The notes under the pieces: generated by a model
Databases searched by the model: none
The model's input: the letters and a program-made list of their open reading frames with translations, nothing else
Told to the model about the DNA's origin: nothing
Program-made: the position numbers and the translations under genes
Assembly (NCBI GenBank): GCA_026954325.1
Contig: JAIXKK010000182.1
Location: forward strand, 1 to 40,574
Source: Bryobacterales bacterium
GTDB lineage: Bacteria > Acidobacteriota > Terriglobia > Bryobacterales > Bryobacteraceae
Length of the DNA: 40,574 bases
Reading direction: 5' to 3'
In this document: in pieces, positions 30,597 through 38,547 of the stretch
How the letters are laid out: each line of letters begins with the position of its first letter
Numbering within the stretch: the stretch's first letter is position 1

Positions 30597-32150
30597 ATGA
30601 AGACACCGTTGACTCCCCTCGCCTTTCTCGCGCGCAGCGCTTTTGTTTACAGGGACAAGATTGCGGTCGTCGACGGGGAACAGCGGGTCACCTATGCCGA
30701 ACTCGATCAGCGGGTCCGCAAACTCGGCTCGGCGCTGCGGAAACTGGGGGTGGAGGCGGGCGGCCGCGTAGCGGTGCTCTCTCCGAATACTTCCATGGCG
30801 CTCGAGCCCCACTTCGCCGTCCCCCTCATCGGAGCCGTACTGGTGATGCTGAATACGCGGCTCCAAACGTCCGAACTCGTCTGGATACTGAATCATTGCG
30901 GGGCGAAAGTTCTACTGGTGGACCCCCAGCTTGCCCCACTCCTGGAGAACTCGCGCGCCGAATTGCCTCAACTCCCGCACTTTGTGACAGACTATGCCGC
31001 CCTGCTCGCTTCCGGTGACGAGAATTTGACAGACCTCCCCCAAGTCGACGAAGACGCCCTGCTCTCCATCAACTACACCAGCGGAACCACCGGCTTCCCC
31101 AAAGGCGTGATGTTCTCCCATCGAGGCGCTTATCTGAACGCGCTCGGCGAACTGATGGAATTCGGACTCCGCGAAAACAGCGTCTATCTCTGGACGCTCC
31201 CGCTGTTCCACTGCAACGGCTGGTGTTTCCCCTGGGCTGTAACGGCGGCGGGGGCCCGCCACGTCTTACTCCGCCAGCCTCACCCCGAGCCGGTGGTGGC
31301 AGCCGTCCGGAGCGAAGCCGTTACTCATCTCTGCGGAGCGCCCGTCGTCATCGGCAGCCTCGCGCACTTTGCCTCCTCCCGCGGAATCCGCTTCCAGAAC
31401 GGCCTGCGGATGATCACCGCCGGCGCTCCTCCTTCGCCCGCCGTGCTGCGCGGAGCCGAAGATATCGGAGCCGAAATTTTTCATTGCTACGGCCTCACCG
31501 AAACCTATGGGCCCATAACCCTCTGCGCCTGGCGCAGCGAGTGGAACTTCCTCTCCGCCGAGGAACGCGCGCGGATCAAGTCCCGCCAGGGCGTCCCCTA
31601 CATCATCGCCGGTACCGATGTCCGTCTGGCCGGCGAGAACATGGACGACGTTCCCCCCGACGGCCAAACCATGGGAGAGGTGGTCATGCGCGGCAACAAC
31701 GTCATGATCGGCTACTACAACAATCCTGAAGCCACCGCGCAGGCGTTCGACGGCGGCTGGTTCCATTCCGGCGACTATGCCGTGATGCATCCCAACGGCT
31801 ACCTCGAGATCCGCGACCGCAAAAAGGACATCATCATCTCGGGCGGCGAGAACATCTCCTCCGTCGAGGTCGAGAAGGTGATCTACGACCATCCCGCTGT
31901 CCTCGAAGCCGCCGTCATCGCCGTCCCCGACCCGCATTGGGGCGAAGTGCCCAAGGCATTCGTTACCCTAAAAAATGAGGGGGGCGCCACCGCCGAGGAG
32001 ATCATCCAGTTCTGCCGCGGCCGCATCGCCCACTTCAAGTGTCCGAAACAGGTGGAATTCGGCCCCCTGCCGAAAACCGCCACCGGCAAGATCCGCAAGA
32101 ACCAACTTCGCGAGCGGGAATGGGCCGGTCGCGAAAAGCGAGTGAACTGA
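30597..32150 (+). CDS. Acyl-CoA synthetase (AMP-forming)
   Basis: Activates a fatty or other carboxylic acid to its CoA thioester through an acyl-adenylate. The 517-residue ANL-family enzyme has the P-loop-like motif NYTSGTTGFPKGVM (about residue 158), the substrate-side GAPPSPAVLRG, CYGLTETYGP (A5 motif), GWFHSGDYAVMHPNGYLEIRDRKKD (the A7/A8 hinge region) and the C-terminal catalytic lysine segment KTATGKIRKNQLRE. The size and the ETYGP motif fit the medium/long-chain FadD-like group, but chain length cannot be read. No Shine-Dalgarno sequence precedes the ATG. The stop shares its last base with the crotonase start (TGATG), indicating co-translation and a joint pathway. Confidence 0.9.
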   Translation: MKTPLTPLAFLARSAFVYRDKIAVVDGEQRVTYAELDQRVRKLGSALRKLGVEAGGRVAVLSPNTSMALEPHFAVPLIGAVLVMLNTRLQTSELVWILNHCGAKVLLVDPQLAPLLENSRAELPQLPHFVTDYAALLASGDENLTDLPQVDEDALLSINYTSGTTGFPKGVMFSHRGAYLNALGELMEFGLRENSVYLWTLPLFHCNGWCFPWAVTAAGARHVLLRQPHPEPVVAAVRSEAVTHLCGAPVVIGSLAHFASSRGIRFQNGLRMITAGAPPSPAVLRGAEDIGAEIFHCYGLTETYGPITLCAWRSEWNFLSAEERARIKSRQGVPYIIAGTDVRLAGENMDDVPPDGQTMGEVVMRGNNVMIGYYNNPEATAQAFDGGWFHSGDYAVMHPNGYLEIRDRKKDIIISGGENISSVEVEKVIYDHPAVLEAAVIAVPDPHWGEVPKAFVTLKNEGGATAEEIIQFCRGRIAHFKCPKQVEFGPLPKTATGKIRKNQLREREWAGREKRVN

Positions 32151-32926
32151 TGCCTTACGATCATCTGCAATACGCCCTGGAAGACAACTTCGCCGTCGTC
32201 ACCCTCAACCGTCCTCAACGGCGCAACGCCCTGTCCCTCCGTCTCATGCTCGAACTGGTGGATTGCCTCGACGCCATCGGGCGCGACCCCTCCATTCGCG
32301 CCGTCGTGCTGAACGCCGCCGGCGCCGTCTTCAGTTCCGGACATGACCTCAGTGAAATGACCAGCGGCTCCGTGAACGAATACCGCCGCCTGTTCGATGT
32401 CTGCGCCGAACTGATGATGAAGGTCCAGGCCATCCCTCAGCCGGTCATTGCCGAAGTACAGGGTTTGGCCACCGCGGCCGGGTGCCAGTTGGTGGCCACT
32501 TGTGACCTGGCCATCGCCGGCGAGAAGGCGGCGTTCGCCACCCCAGGCGTGAAGATTGGTTTGTTTTGCACCACGCCCATGGTGGCGCTCACCCGCGCCG
32601 TCGGCCGCAAGCGCGCCATGGAGATGCTTCTCACCGGCAGGGCCGTCGACGCCCCTACCGCCGCCGAATGGGGTTTGGTGAATCGCGTGGTTCCATCCGG
32701 AGAATTGACCGCCGCCACGCGCGAACTGGCGCGGCGGATCGCCGCCGCCAGCAGCTTCACCGTCGGCTTGGGTAAGCAGGCCTTCTATGCCCAAATCGAC
32801 CTCGATCAGCCGAAGGCCTATGCCTACGCCAAGGAAGTCATGACCATGAATTCCCTCGCCGCCGATGCGCGCGAGGGCATCACCGCCTTCCTCGAAAAGC
32901 GCGTCCCCTGCTGGACCGGAAAGTAA
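32150..32926 (+). CDS. Enoyl-CoA hydratase/isomerase-family protein, ECHDC3-like
   Basis: Crotonase-fold protein of 258 residues. The CoA-binding and oxyanion segments are present: VVTLNRPQRRNALSLRL, AAGAVFSSGHDLSEM and GLATAAGCQLVATCDLAIAGEKAAFATPGVKIGLFCTTPMVALTRAVGRKRAMEMLLTGR. The two glutamates that catalyse hydration in classical enoyl-CoA hydratase (in GGGCE and QPE segments) are replaced by Gln (AAGCQ) and Gly (ATPGV). The pattern closely matches the ECHDC3 branch as I remember it, whose reaction is unclear. It may bind or rearrange a CoA thioester made by the preceding synthetase rather than hydrate it. The ATG at 32150 overlaps the synthetase stop by one base. An upstream in-frame ATG at 32039 lies inside the synthetase and is rejected. 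Confidence 0.88.
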   Translation: MPYDHLQYALEDNFAVVTLNRPQRRNALSLRLMLELVDCLDAIGRDPSIRAVVLNAAGAVFSSGHDLSEMTSGSVNEYRRLFDVCAELMMKVQAIPQPVIAEVQGLATAAGCQLVATCDLAIAGEKAAFATPGVKIGLFCTTPMVALTRAVGRKRAMEMLLTGRAVDAPTAAEWGLVNRVVPSGELTAATRELARRIAAASSFTVGLGKQAFYAQIDLDQPKAYAYAKEVMTMNSLAADAREGITAFLEKRVPCWTGK

Positions 32927-33436
32927 ATGATCACTGACCTCGTTCAGATCCAGCGCCTCGGCCGGAAGAAACTCGAGGAGAACAAGCGGCTGCGGGTCTT
33001 CATGAAGACCCATCACACCGCCGAACGCCGTCTCCGTAACATTGCCGAAGAGATCGAAAATGCCATCGACTGCACGGAGTGCGCCAACTGCTGCCGCGTG
33101 GCTACCGTCAAACTCCGCGAGCGCGAAGTCGAGTCCCTCGCCAGGTTCATCGGCATCTCCCGCAAGGGCTTTCTACAGGACTACTGCGAGCAATCCGCCG
33201 AAGAAGGCCTCATCCTCAAACGCACGGAGAAAGGCTGCCTCTTCCTCGAAGGCAACATGTGCGCCGTCTACGATGCGCGGCCCATGACCTGCCAGGATTT
33301 CCCTCACCTCGTCCGCGGCGAGGGCTCCATCCTCTCGCGCATGTGGGAGATGCCAGACCGCGCCACCTATTGCCCCATCGCCTACAACACCCTCGAGGCC
33401 TTCAAGGAAGCGCTCGGCTTCGCAACCCGTAAATGA
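32927..33436 (+). CDS. YkgJ-family cysteine-cluster protein
   Basis: Protein of 169 residues with the zinc- or iron-cluster-type cysteine signature of the YkgJ/Fliw family: DCTECANCCRVATV (C-x2-C-x2-CC, about residues 49-56), then KGCLFLEGNMCAVYDARPMTCQDFPHL and a late YCPIAY. These eight or so cysteines likely bind a metal or Fe-S cluster. The N-terminus is a basic helix. The function of the family is not established. Its ATG follows the crotonase stop directly (TAAATG), making the third gene of a coupled set with the acyl-CoA synthetase. The last 35 bases overlap the end of the convergent membrane-protein gene. Confidence 0.88.
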   Translation: MITDLVQIQRLGRKKLEENKRLRVFMKTHHTAERRLRNIAEEIENAIDCTECANCCRVATVKLREREVESLARFIGISRKGFLQDYCEQSAEEGLILKRTEKGCLFLEGNMCAVYDARPMTCQDFPHLVRGEGSILSRMWEMPDRATYCPIAYNTLEAFKEALGFATRK

Positions 33437-34796
33437 CCGTCGTCCGCGTGCGCGCCACCTCCCGGTACCTGTTCATCCAATACGAAAGATCGGGGTAGTT
33501 CGTAATCGCCAGTTGCGGGTTCAGGGGGCCGAGGCCGTCCACTACATAATCCGGCTCATACGCCACCAGCCTGCGGCGGTTTTCGGCCGCCAGTTCCGGA
33601 GCGGCCGGGGTGCTATCCGTCAAATGCCGGTCCGCGATCACCCCCGTCAACGGCTGGGAATCGAGGTACGGCGTCGCTGCCGGGATGCGCGAGAAGGCGT
33701 AAATCTCCGGCCGGTATCCCCACACGAGCAGAGAGGAAGCATGATGCCCCACCAGGATCCGCGCCGTCTCCCTGGCATCGTATTCCAACGCCAGATCGGC
33801 CCACGGTTCGCCCATCGCCAACTGCGCGTACCGCGGTCCAAACCGTACCAGCGGGATGAGGAGCAGCGCCAGCACCAGCACCCGCCTCCGGTCGAGGATC
33901 ACCATCCCCCGCGCCGCGATGATCACCATCGGTGTGAGCAGTTGAAAATAGTAGCGGGGAAAGAACCGCCACCCCGCCGCCACCGCCGCCATCGACACCA
34001 ATACCCACAACGCCAGCCGCCGCGATTCCCTCGTGCCGCGCTCCCGCCACCACAGCGCCCCCGCCGCCGCCACAAGCGCGATCTGGAATCCCGCCCAGTT
34101 CACCGTGCGCCGCAGGCCCTCGAGCAAGGGATGCGGATACGGCGAGTTCGCGCTGTAAAGAAAGCCCCAGCGCCAAACCTGCTCCCAGTAGGCGCCCAGC
34201 GCCACGTTCCATCCGAGCCATGCCAGCGCTGGAATCTCGACAGCGGCGATGCCAAGCGCAATCCAGTGCGCGTGCCGCCATTGCCAGATGAGGCAGGCCA
34301 CGGCCACAAAGGGAGCCTTCGGATTCACCAGCAGCGCCGCGCCGCAAAACATCCCCGCCCGGAATGGCTCCCCGCGCAGGCAGAAAAGAATCGCCAGCAG
34401 GTGCGGCGCGATCATCAACAGGTCCGGAGCAACCGCCATCACCGCGGACGGCATCCCGAAAGTGAGGAAGAACGCCAGCAGCCAGGCTGCGTACAGACCT
34501 TCTCTCGATGTCCAGAAACGCCGGGCCAGCAGGTAGGCGCACCAGCAGGTAAACACCACCAGCAGCGTCCCCGCAAGCCGCAGTTTCCAGCCCGTCGCCG
34601 CGCCGGACACCTCGTAGAAGGCGGGGAACAACGGCGGCTTATCGAACCAGATGTCGCGGTAGAGCACCTTGCCCCGCGGCATCTCGAGCGCCGCCGCAAT
34701 CGGGTATGCCTCCTCCACCCACAGCACGCCCGTATGGCAAAGCCGGGCGGCGAACACCGAAACGAAGATGGCGCAAAACGCCGCCGCGGTTTTCAT
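33402..34796 (-). CDS. GT-C-like polytopic membrane protein (glycosyltransferase family 39-like)
   Basis: Integral membrane protein of 464 residues with about ten helices and a soluble C-terminal tail (about 350-464). The first extracytoplasmic loop reads GVLWVEEAYPIAAALEMPRGKVLYRDIWFDKPPLFPAFYEVSGA. The acidic pair (EE) followed by D-K-P-P is the hallmark of ArnT/PMT-type glycosyltransferases that use lipid-linked sugars. It may add a sugar to lipid A, a lipid carrier or protein, but the acceptor is unknown. It starts nine bases after the sppA stop and so belongs to the same leftward transcript. Its C-terminal codons overlap the convergent YkgJ-family gene by 35 bases. Confidence 0.85.
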   Translation of the reverse strand: MKTAAAFCAIFVSVFAARLCHTGVLWVEEAYPIAAALEMPRGKVLYRDIWFDKPPLFPAFYEVSGAATGWKLRLAGTLLVVFTCWCAYLLARRFWTSREGLYAAWLLAFFLTFGMPSAVMAVAPDLLMIAPHLLAILFCLRGEPFRAGMFCGAALLVNPKAPFVAVACLIWQWRHAHWIALGIAAVEIPALAWLGWNVALGAYWEQVWRWGFLYSANSPYPHPLLEGLRRTVNWAGFQIALVAAAGALWWRERGTRESRRLALWVLVSMAAVAAGWRFFPRYYFQLLTPMVIIAARGMVILDRRRVLVLALLLIPLVRFGPRYAQLAMGEPWADLALEYDARETARILVGHHASSLLVWGYRPEIYAFSRIPAATPYLDSQPLTGVIADRHLTDSTPAAPELAAENRRRLVAYEPDYVVDGLGPLNPQLAITNYPDLSYWMNRYREVARTRTTVIYGLRSRALP

Positions 34797-34805
34797 GCTC
34801 TCCGC

Positions 34806-36587
34806 TCAGTGAACAAAGCCCAATTCCGGCATCGAGAGCACTTCCCGGCGGCTTCCGTCGAGGCCCATCGTGTGGAGCGTCTGCATGAGCGGCCGCATCT
34901 TCTCCACCACGCGCGCCGCCACCTCCGCCTGCTTCGCCTCGCTCGAATCCGGCTCTTCACCGTTCAGCCTTGCCAGAATCGCTTCCCATGTGGTCTTCTT
35001 CCGCGGATAGACGCGCAACTGCACGTCCTCGCTCTGGCTCACCTTGATGCTCTGTTTCACCAGTTTCAAGGCCGCGGGATAGCCGCCGAGCTCATCCACC
35101 AGCCCCAATCCCCTGGCGTCTTCGCCCGTCCAGATGCGGCCCTTGGCGATTTCCAACACCTTCTCCCTGGGAAGCTTTCTGCCTTCCGCCACCTTGGTCG
35201 TGAAATCCTGGTAAACACGGTCCAGCCAGGCCTCAAACCGCGCCCACTCTGCCTTCGAATAGTCATTGGTGGAAGAGAACATCAGCGCGTTGTCTCCTTT
35301 GTGCACCCCGTCCCAGGAAACCCCCACCTTGTCCCACAACCCGTTGGTGAGCATCTTTCCGCCCAGCACGCCGATGGATCCCGTGATGGTCGCGGGCTGG
35401 GCGACAATCTTATCCGCGTCCATGGCGACGAAGTACCCTCCCGAGCCCGCCACGCTGCTCATCGACACGATCACCGGCTTGCCCGCCTTGCGCGCCTGCA
35501 CCGTCTCCCGCCAGATGGCGTCGCTCGCCACATACGAGCCGCCGGGGCTGTCCACGCGGAACAGGATCGCCTTCACGTCCTTGTCCTTGATCGCCTGCCG
35601 GAAGGCCGCGGTGAGTGTGTCCGACCCCATCGACGTGCTTCCCTGGAGCGGATCATAATCGCTCTTGCCGCGCTGCACTCCGCCGAGGCCGAAGATCAGC
35701 GCCACCACCTGGCCTTTCTGATGCGGCCGCCCGGCGCGCTCCAGATACTTGTCCAGAAAAAGGAAGCTTGCATTCTTGCCGGCCTTCTGCCGGAGCTTGT
35801 CGTAGATCTCGTCCCGGTAGGCCATGCCGTCCACCAGCTTCGCGTCAAGCGCCTCCTTGCCGAGGAACGGCCCCCTGTTCACCAGCGCCTTCACCTGGTC
35901 CGGCGTCATCTTTCTGCCTTCCGCGATGCCCTTCACCAACTGGCCGTAGATCGATTCCAACACCTTTCCGGTTTCCTCGCGGTTCGCCGGAGTCATCTTC
36001 TTCTCCGTGTAGAAGTCCATCGCGGTCTTGTATTCATAGCGGTGATCCATGCGCGGAACCACGCCGAGTTTGTCGAGCGTCCCGCGAATGAACATGCTCT
36101 CCAGCGCTAATCCCGTCAGGCCAATGTCGCCCGAAGGCTGAAGCCAGATCTCGTCAAAGGCCGAAGCCAGGTAGTAGGCCCCATTGCCCGGCCCGAACTC
36201 GCCGAAGGTCTCCCCGTAGGCAACCGCGAACTTCTTCTTCGCCCGGAAGGCAAGCACGGCGTCCCGGATCTCCTGCGTCTGCGCCACGCCGATCCGGCCT
36301 GTTCCCACGCGCGCCACCAGGCCCACCACCCGTGAATCGTCCCGCGCCTTTTCCAAAGCATCAACAATATCCCGCAGCACCGGAGTCCGCTGCTCCGTCA
36401 ACCGGGCGAACGGGTCGTCCGGAGCATCCTCGAGGACATTGGTCTCCAGGTTCAGTTCGAGAATCGTCTTCCCGCTGATGCTTCCTTTGCCGGGCCGTAC
36501 CAGGGTGGCGATGACGAAGATCAGCAGAATGGCGAACACAGTGATCCCGCCGATCACGGCCAGTAGTTTCGTGACGAAATTACGCAT
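34806..36587 (-). CDS. sppA: Signal peptide peptidase SppA, 67-kDa type
   Basis: Membrane-anchored serine protease that degrades signal peptides left in the membrane after secretion. The 593-residue protein is the long tandem form. It has an N-terminal membrane helix (LLAVIGGITVFAILLIFVIATLV), a first ClpP-like domain with the general-base lysine in HRYEYKTAMDFYTEKK (about residue 186) and a second domain with FRVDSPGGSYVASDAIWR and the nucleophile segment SMSSVAGSGGYFVAMDAD (Ser about 383). ITGSIGVLGGKM follows. The Ser and Lys lie in separate halves as in E. coli SppA. ATG 36587 puts the membrane helix at the start. It diverges from the pseudouridine synthase gene with 43 bases between. Confidence 0.93.
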   Translation of the reverse strand: MRNFVTKLLAVIGGITVFAILLIFVIATLVRPGKGSISGKTILELNLETNVLEDAPDDPFARLTEQRTPVLRDIVDALEKARDDSRVVGLVARVGTGRIGVAQTQEIRDAVLAFRAKKKFAVAYGETFGEFGPGNGAYYLASAFDEIWLQPSGDIGLTGLALESMFIRGTLDKLGVVPRMDHRYEYKTAMDFYTEKKMTPANREETGKVLESIYGQLVKGIAEGRKMTPDQVKALVNRGPFLGKEALDAKLVDGMAYRDEIYDKLRQKAGKNASFLFLDKYLERAGRPHQKGQVVALIFGLGGVQRGKSDYDPLQGSTSMGSDTLTAAFRQAIKDKDVKAILFRVDSPGGSYVASDAIWRETVQARKAGKPVIVSMSSVAGSGGYFVAMDADKIVAQPATITGSIGVLGGKMLTNGLWDKVGVSWDGVHKGDNALMFSSTNDYSKAEWARFEAWLDRVYQDFTTKVAEGRKLPREKVLEIAKGRIWTGEDARGLGLVDELGGYPAALKLVKQSIKVSQSEDVQLRVYPRKKTTWEAILARLNGEEPDSSEAKQAEVAARVVEKMRPLMQTLHTMGLDGSRREVLSMPELGFVH

Positions 36588-36630
36588 AAGTGGCTGACTC
36601 CTCCGCACAACCATTGTCTATCATCGGAAG

Positions 36631-37545
36631 TTGGGACACGTAAGAACCGCCGCGCCGGAGGACTCGGGCAAACGCCTCGATCATTTTCTGAAGCAGCAGT
36701 TTCCCGAACACAGCCGCTCGCTGTTGCAGGAGTGGGTGAAGTCGGGCCAGGTGCGCGTCGATGGAGGCAAGGCAAAGCCCTCGCTGCTGTTGCGGGGCGG
36801 AGAGCGGATTGAAGTGGAGGCCGCGGCGCGCCCGCCGCTCAAGGCGGTGGCCGAGGATCTGCCCCTGGCCGTCCTCTACGAAGACGACGCGGTGGTGGCC
36901 ATCGACAAGCCCGCGGGCATGGTGGTCCATGCCGGAGCGGGCGTGCACTCCGGCACGCTGGTAAACGCCCTGCTGCACCGCTTCCGGAAGCTCTCGCAAA
37001 CGGGCGGCGAACTGCGCCCCGGCATTGTCCACCGCCTGGACCGTTACACCAGCGGCGTGCTGCTGGTGGCCCGCACCGATGCCGCCCACCAGCACCTCGC
37101 GGCCCAGTTTGCCGCGCGGCGTGTGGAAAAGACCTACCTCGCGCTGGTGCATGGCGTGATCCGGCGGGACTCCGGCCGCATCACCACCCCGATTGCGCGC
37201 GACCCCGCGCGGCGCGTGCGCATGACCGCCCGGCTGGGGACGGGTCGCTCGGCGTACAGCGAGTTCCATGTACTGCGCCGCTTCGGCCGGTTCACGTTCC
37301 TCGAGATGAAGATCGGCACCGGGCGGACGCACCAGATCCGGGTGCACCTGTCAAGCATCGGACATCCCGTCGTGGGCGACACGCTGTACGGAGCGCCCGC
37401 CACGGCGCCGGGTATGCCGCCGCTGGGGCGGTACTTCCTGCATGCCTGGCGAATCCGCTTCGAAAGCCCCTCCACGGGAAATCCGGTCACGATTGAAGCG
37501 CCGTTGCCGCCGGAGCTTGAGGCTTGGATGAGCAGCCTCCTATAA
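36631..37545 (+). CDS. rluD: RluD-type ribosomal large-subunit pseudouridine synthase
   Basis: Converts specific uridines of RNA to pseudouridine. The 304-residue protein has an N-terminal S4 RNA-binding domain (about 10-65, KRLDHFLKQQFPEHSRSLLQEWVKSGQVRVDG) and the RluA-family catalytic domain. Its motifs are VVAIDKPAGMVVHAGAG, the active-site HRLDRYTSGVLLVART with the catalytic aspartate (about 137), KTYLALVHG and GRTHQIRVHLSSIGHPVVGD. This is the domain order of RluD/YlyB, so 23S rRNA helix 69 is the probable target, although RluC-like targets cannot be excluded. No ATG fits, and TTG at 36631 is the best start, with CGGAAG just before it. A promoter for the next gene lies within its last codons. 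Confidence 0.92.
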   Translation: MGHVRTAAPEDSGKRLDHFLKQQFPEHSRSLLQEWVKSGQVRVDGGKAKPSLLLRGGERIEVEAAARPPLKAVAEDLPLAVLYEDDAVVAIDKPAGMVVHAGAGVHSGTLVNALLHRFRKLSQTGGELRPGIVHRLDRYTSGVLLVARTDAAHQHLAAQFAARRVEKTYLALVHGVIRRDSGRITTPIARDPARRVRMTARLGTGRSAYSEFHVLRRFGRFTFLEMKIGTGRTHQIRVHLSSIGHPVVGDTLYGAPATAPGMPPLGRYFLHAWRIRFESPSTGNPVTIEAPLPPELEAWMSSLL

Positions 37546-37546
37546 T
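37517..37546 (+). promoter_or_regulatory. Promoter of the VWFA gene, inside the end of rluD
   Basis: TTGAGG (37517-37522) and a perfect TATAAT (37541-37546) are 18 bases apart. The start point would be near 37553, with GGGGAG as ribosome-binding site before ATG 37564. The VWFA gene can thus be expressed independently of rluD. Confidence 0.6.
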
Positions 37547-37563
37547 CAGATTGGGGAGCACTG

Positions 37564-38499
37564 ATGAAGTTGCTGGCTGTTTCCATCTTCACCGCCGTTG
37601 GTTTGGGCGTCCTTGTCTGGGCGCAGGCTCCCGCCCAGCCCGAACCCCCTATCTCTGACCCCCAGAGCCGCATCACGCTCGATGTGACCCGCGTGAATAT
37701 CCTCTACACGGTATCGGATAAAAAGGGCCGGTTCGTCACCAACCTGGACAAACAGGACTTCGAGGTTTTCGAGAACAAGAAGAAGCAGAACATCCTCGAG
37801 TTCACCGCGGAAAGCGACCTGCCGCTGCGGCTCGCGCTGCTGATTGACACAAGCAACAGCGTTCGCGACCGCTTCCGCTTCGAACAGGAAGCCGCTATCG
37901 AGTTTCTGAACAGCCTGCTTCGTCCGCGAACGGATAAGGCGATGGTGGTGAGCTTCGACACCGCCGCCGAACTGGTTTCCGACCTTACCGACGACCATGA
38001 ACGGCTGGTGAAGGCGATTCAGGACCTGCGTCCCGGCGGCGGCACCGCCCTCTACGACGCCATCTTCAACTCCTGCAGAGACCAGTTGATGAAGGATCAG
38101 CCGCGGCACAAGTTCCGCCGGGCGATCGTGATCCTCAGCGACGGCGAGGATAACCAGAGCCGTTACACCCGCGACCAGGCGCTCGAGATGGCGCAGAAAG
38201 CCGATGTGGTGATGTACACCGTATCGACGAACATCACGCGCATCCCCACCGACGGTGACAAAGTGCTGAAGTACTTCGCCGCGGAAACGGGCGGGCTGGC
38301 GCTGTTCCCGTTCAAGGTGGAGGATCTGTCCCAGTCCTTCGAGAACATATCGAATGAACTCCGGTCGCAGTACAACCTGCTCTACCGGCCGGAACCGGTT
38401 CATGCCGATGGCTTGTATCACACGGTTGACATCAAGGTTAAAAACCGCAAGGAATTGGTGGTGCGCGCGCGGAAAGGATATTACGCGCCAAGACTGTAA
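37564..38499 (+). CDS. Exported VWFA-related acidobacterial protein
   Basis: Exported protein of 311 residues, of the family typical for acidobacteria (TIGR03436 type). Signal peptide MKLLAVSIFTAVGLGVLVWA. A short beta domain follows (ITLDVTRVNILYTVSDKKGRFVTNLDKQDFEVFE). The von Willebrand A domain (about 90-290) has the metal-ion-dependent adhesion site LLIDTSNSVRDR (D-x-S-x-S as DTSNS), a following GGGTALYDAIFNS threonine segment and IVILSDGEDNQS. The end ELRSQYNLLYRPEPVHADGLYHTVDIKV is the family C-terminus. Presumably it mediates metal-dependent protein adhesion in the envelope, but a specific partner is unknown. In contrast to the frameshifted paralogue at 13930-14974, it is intact with a complete metal site. 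Confidence 0.9.
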   Translation: MKLLAVSIFTAVGLGVLVWAQAPAQPEPPISDPQSRITLDVTRVNILYTVSDKKGRFVTNLDKQDFEVFENKKKQNILEFTAESDLPLRLALLIDTSNSVRDRFRFEQEAAIEFLNSLLRPRTDKAMVVSFDTAAELVSDLTDDHERLVKAIQDLRPGGGTALYDAIFNSCRDQLMKDQPRHKFRRAIVILSDGEDNQSRYTRDQALEMAQKADVVMYTVSTNITRIPTDGDKVLKYFAAETGGLALFPFKVEDLSQSFENISNELRSQYNLLYRPEPVHADGLYHTVDIKVKNRKELVVRARKGYYAPRL

Positions 38500-38523
38500 A
38501 AACTTACACTGGTCTGCTATACT
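38494..38523 (+). promoter_or_regulatory. recA promoter with possible SOS (LexA-like) box
   Basis: TATACT (38518-38523) is a good -10 box upstream of recA. The region where the -35 box should lie holds CTGTAAAAACTTACAC (38494-38509), one base away from the E. coli-type LexA operator CTGT-N8-ACAG. A repressor bound there would block the promoter. The LexA motif of this phylum is not known to me, so this is a suggestion. Confidence 0.4.
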
Positions 38524-38547
38524 GTTCCTTTCCAGAGGACCACTACC

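Noticed and set aside
33513..36110. 865-codon plus-strand open frame opposite the GT-C-like gene and sppA
   Set aside because: It is antisense to two clearly recognised proteins, rich in Arg/Pro/His as expected for a complement frame in GC-rich DNA, and resembles nothing.
38504..38523. TTACAC as -35 box of recA
   Set aside because: Only eight bases separate it from TATACT, too short for a sigma-70 promoter.
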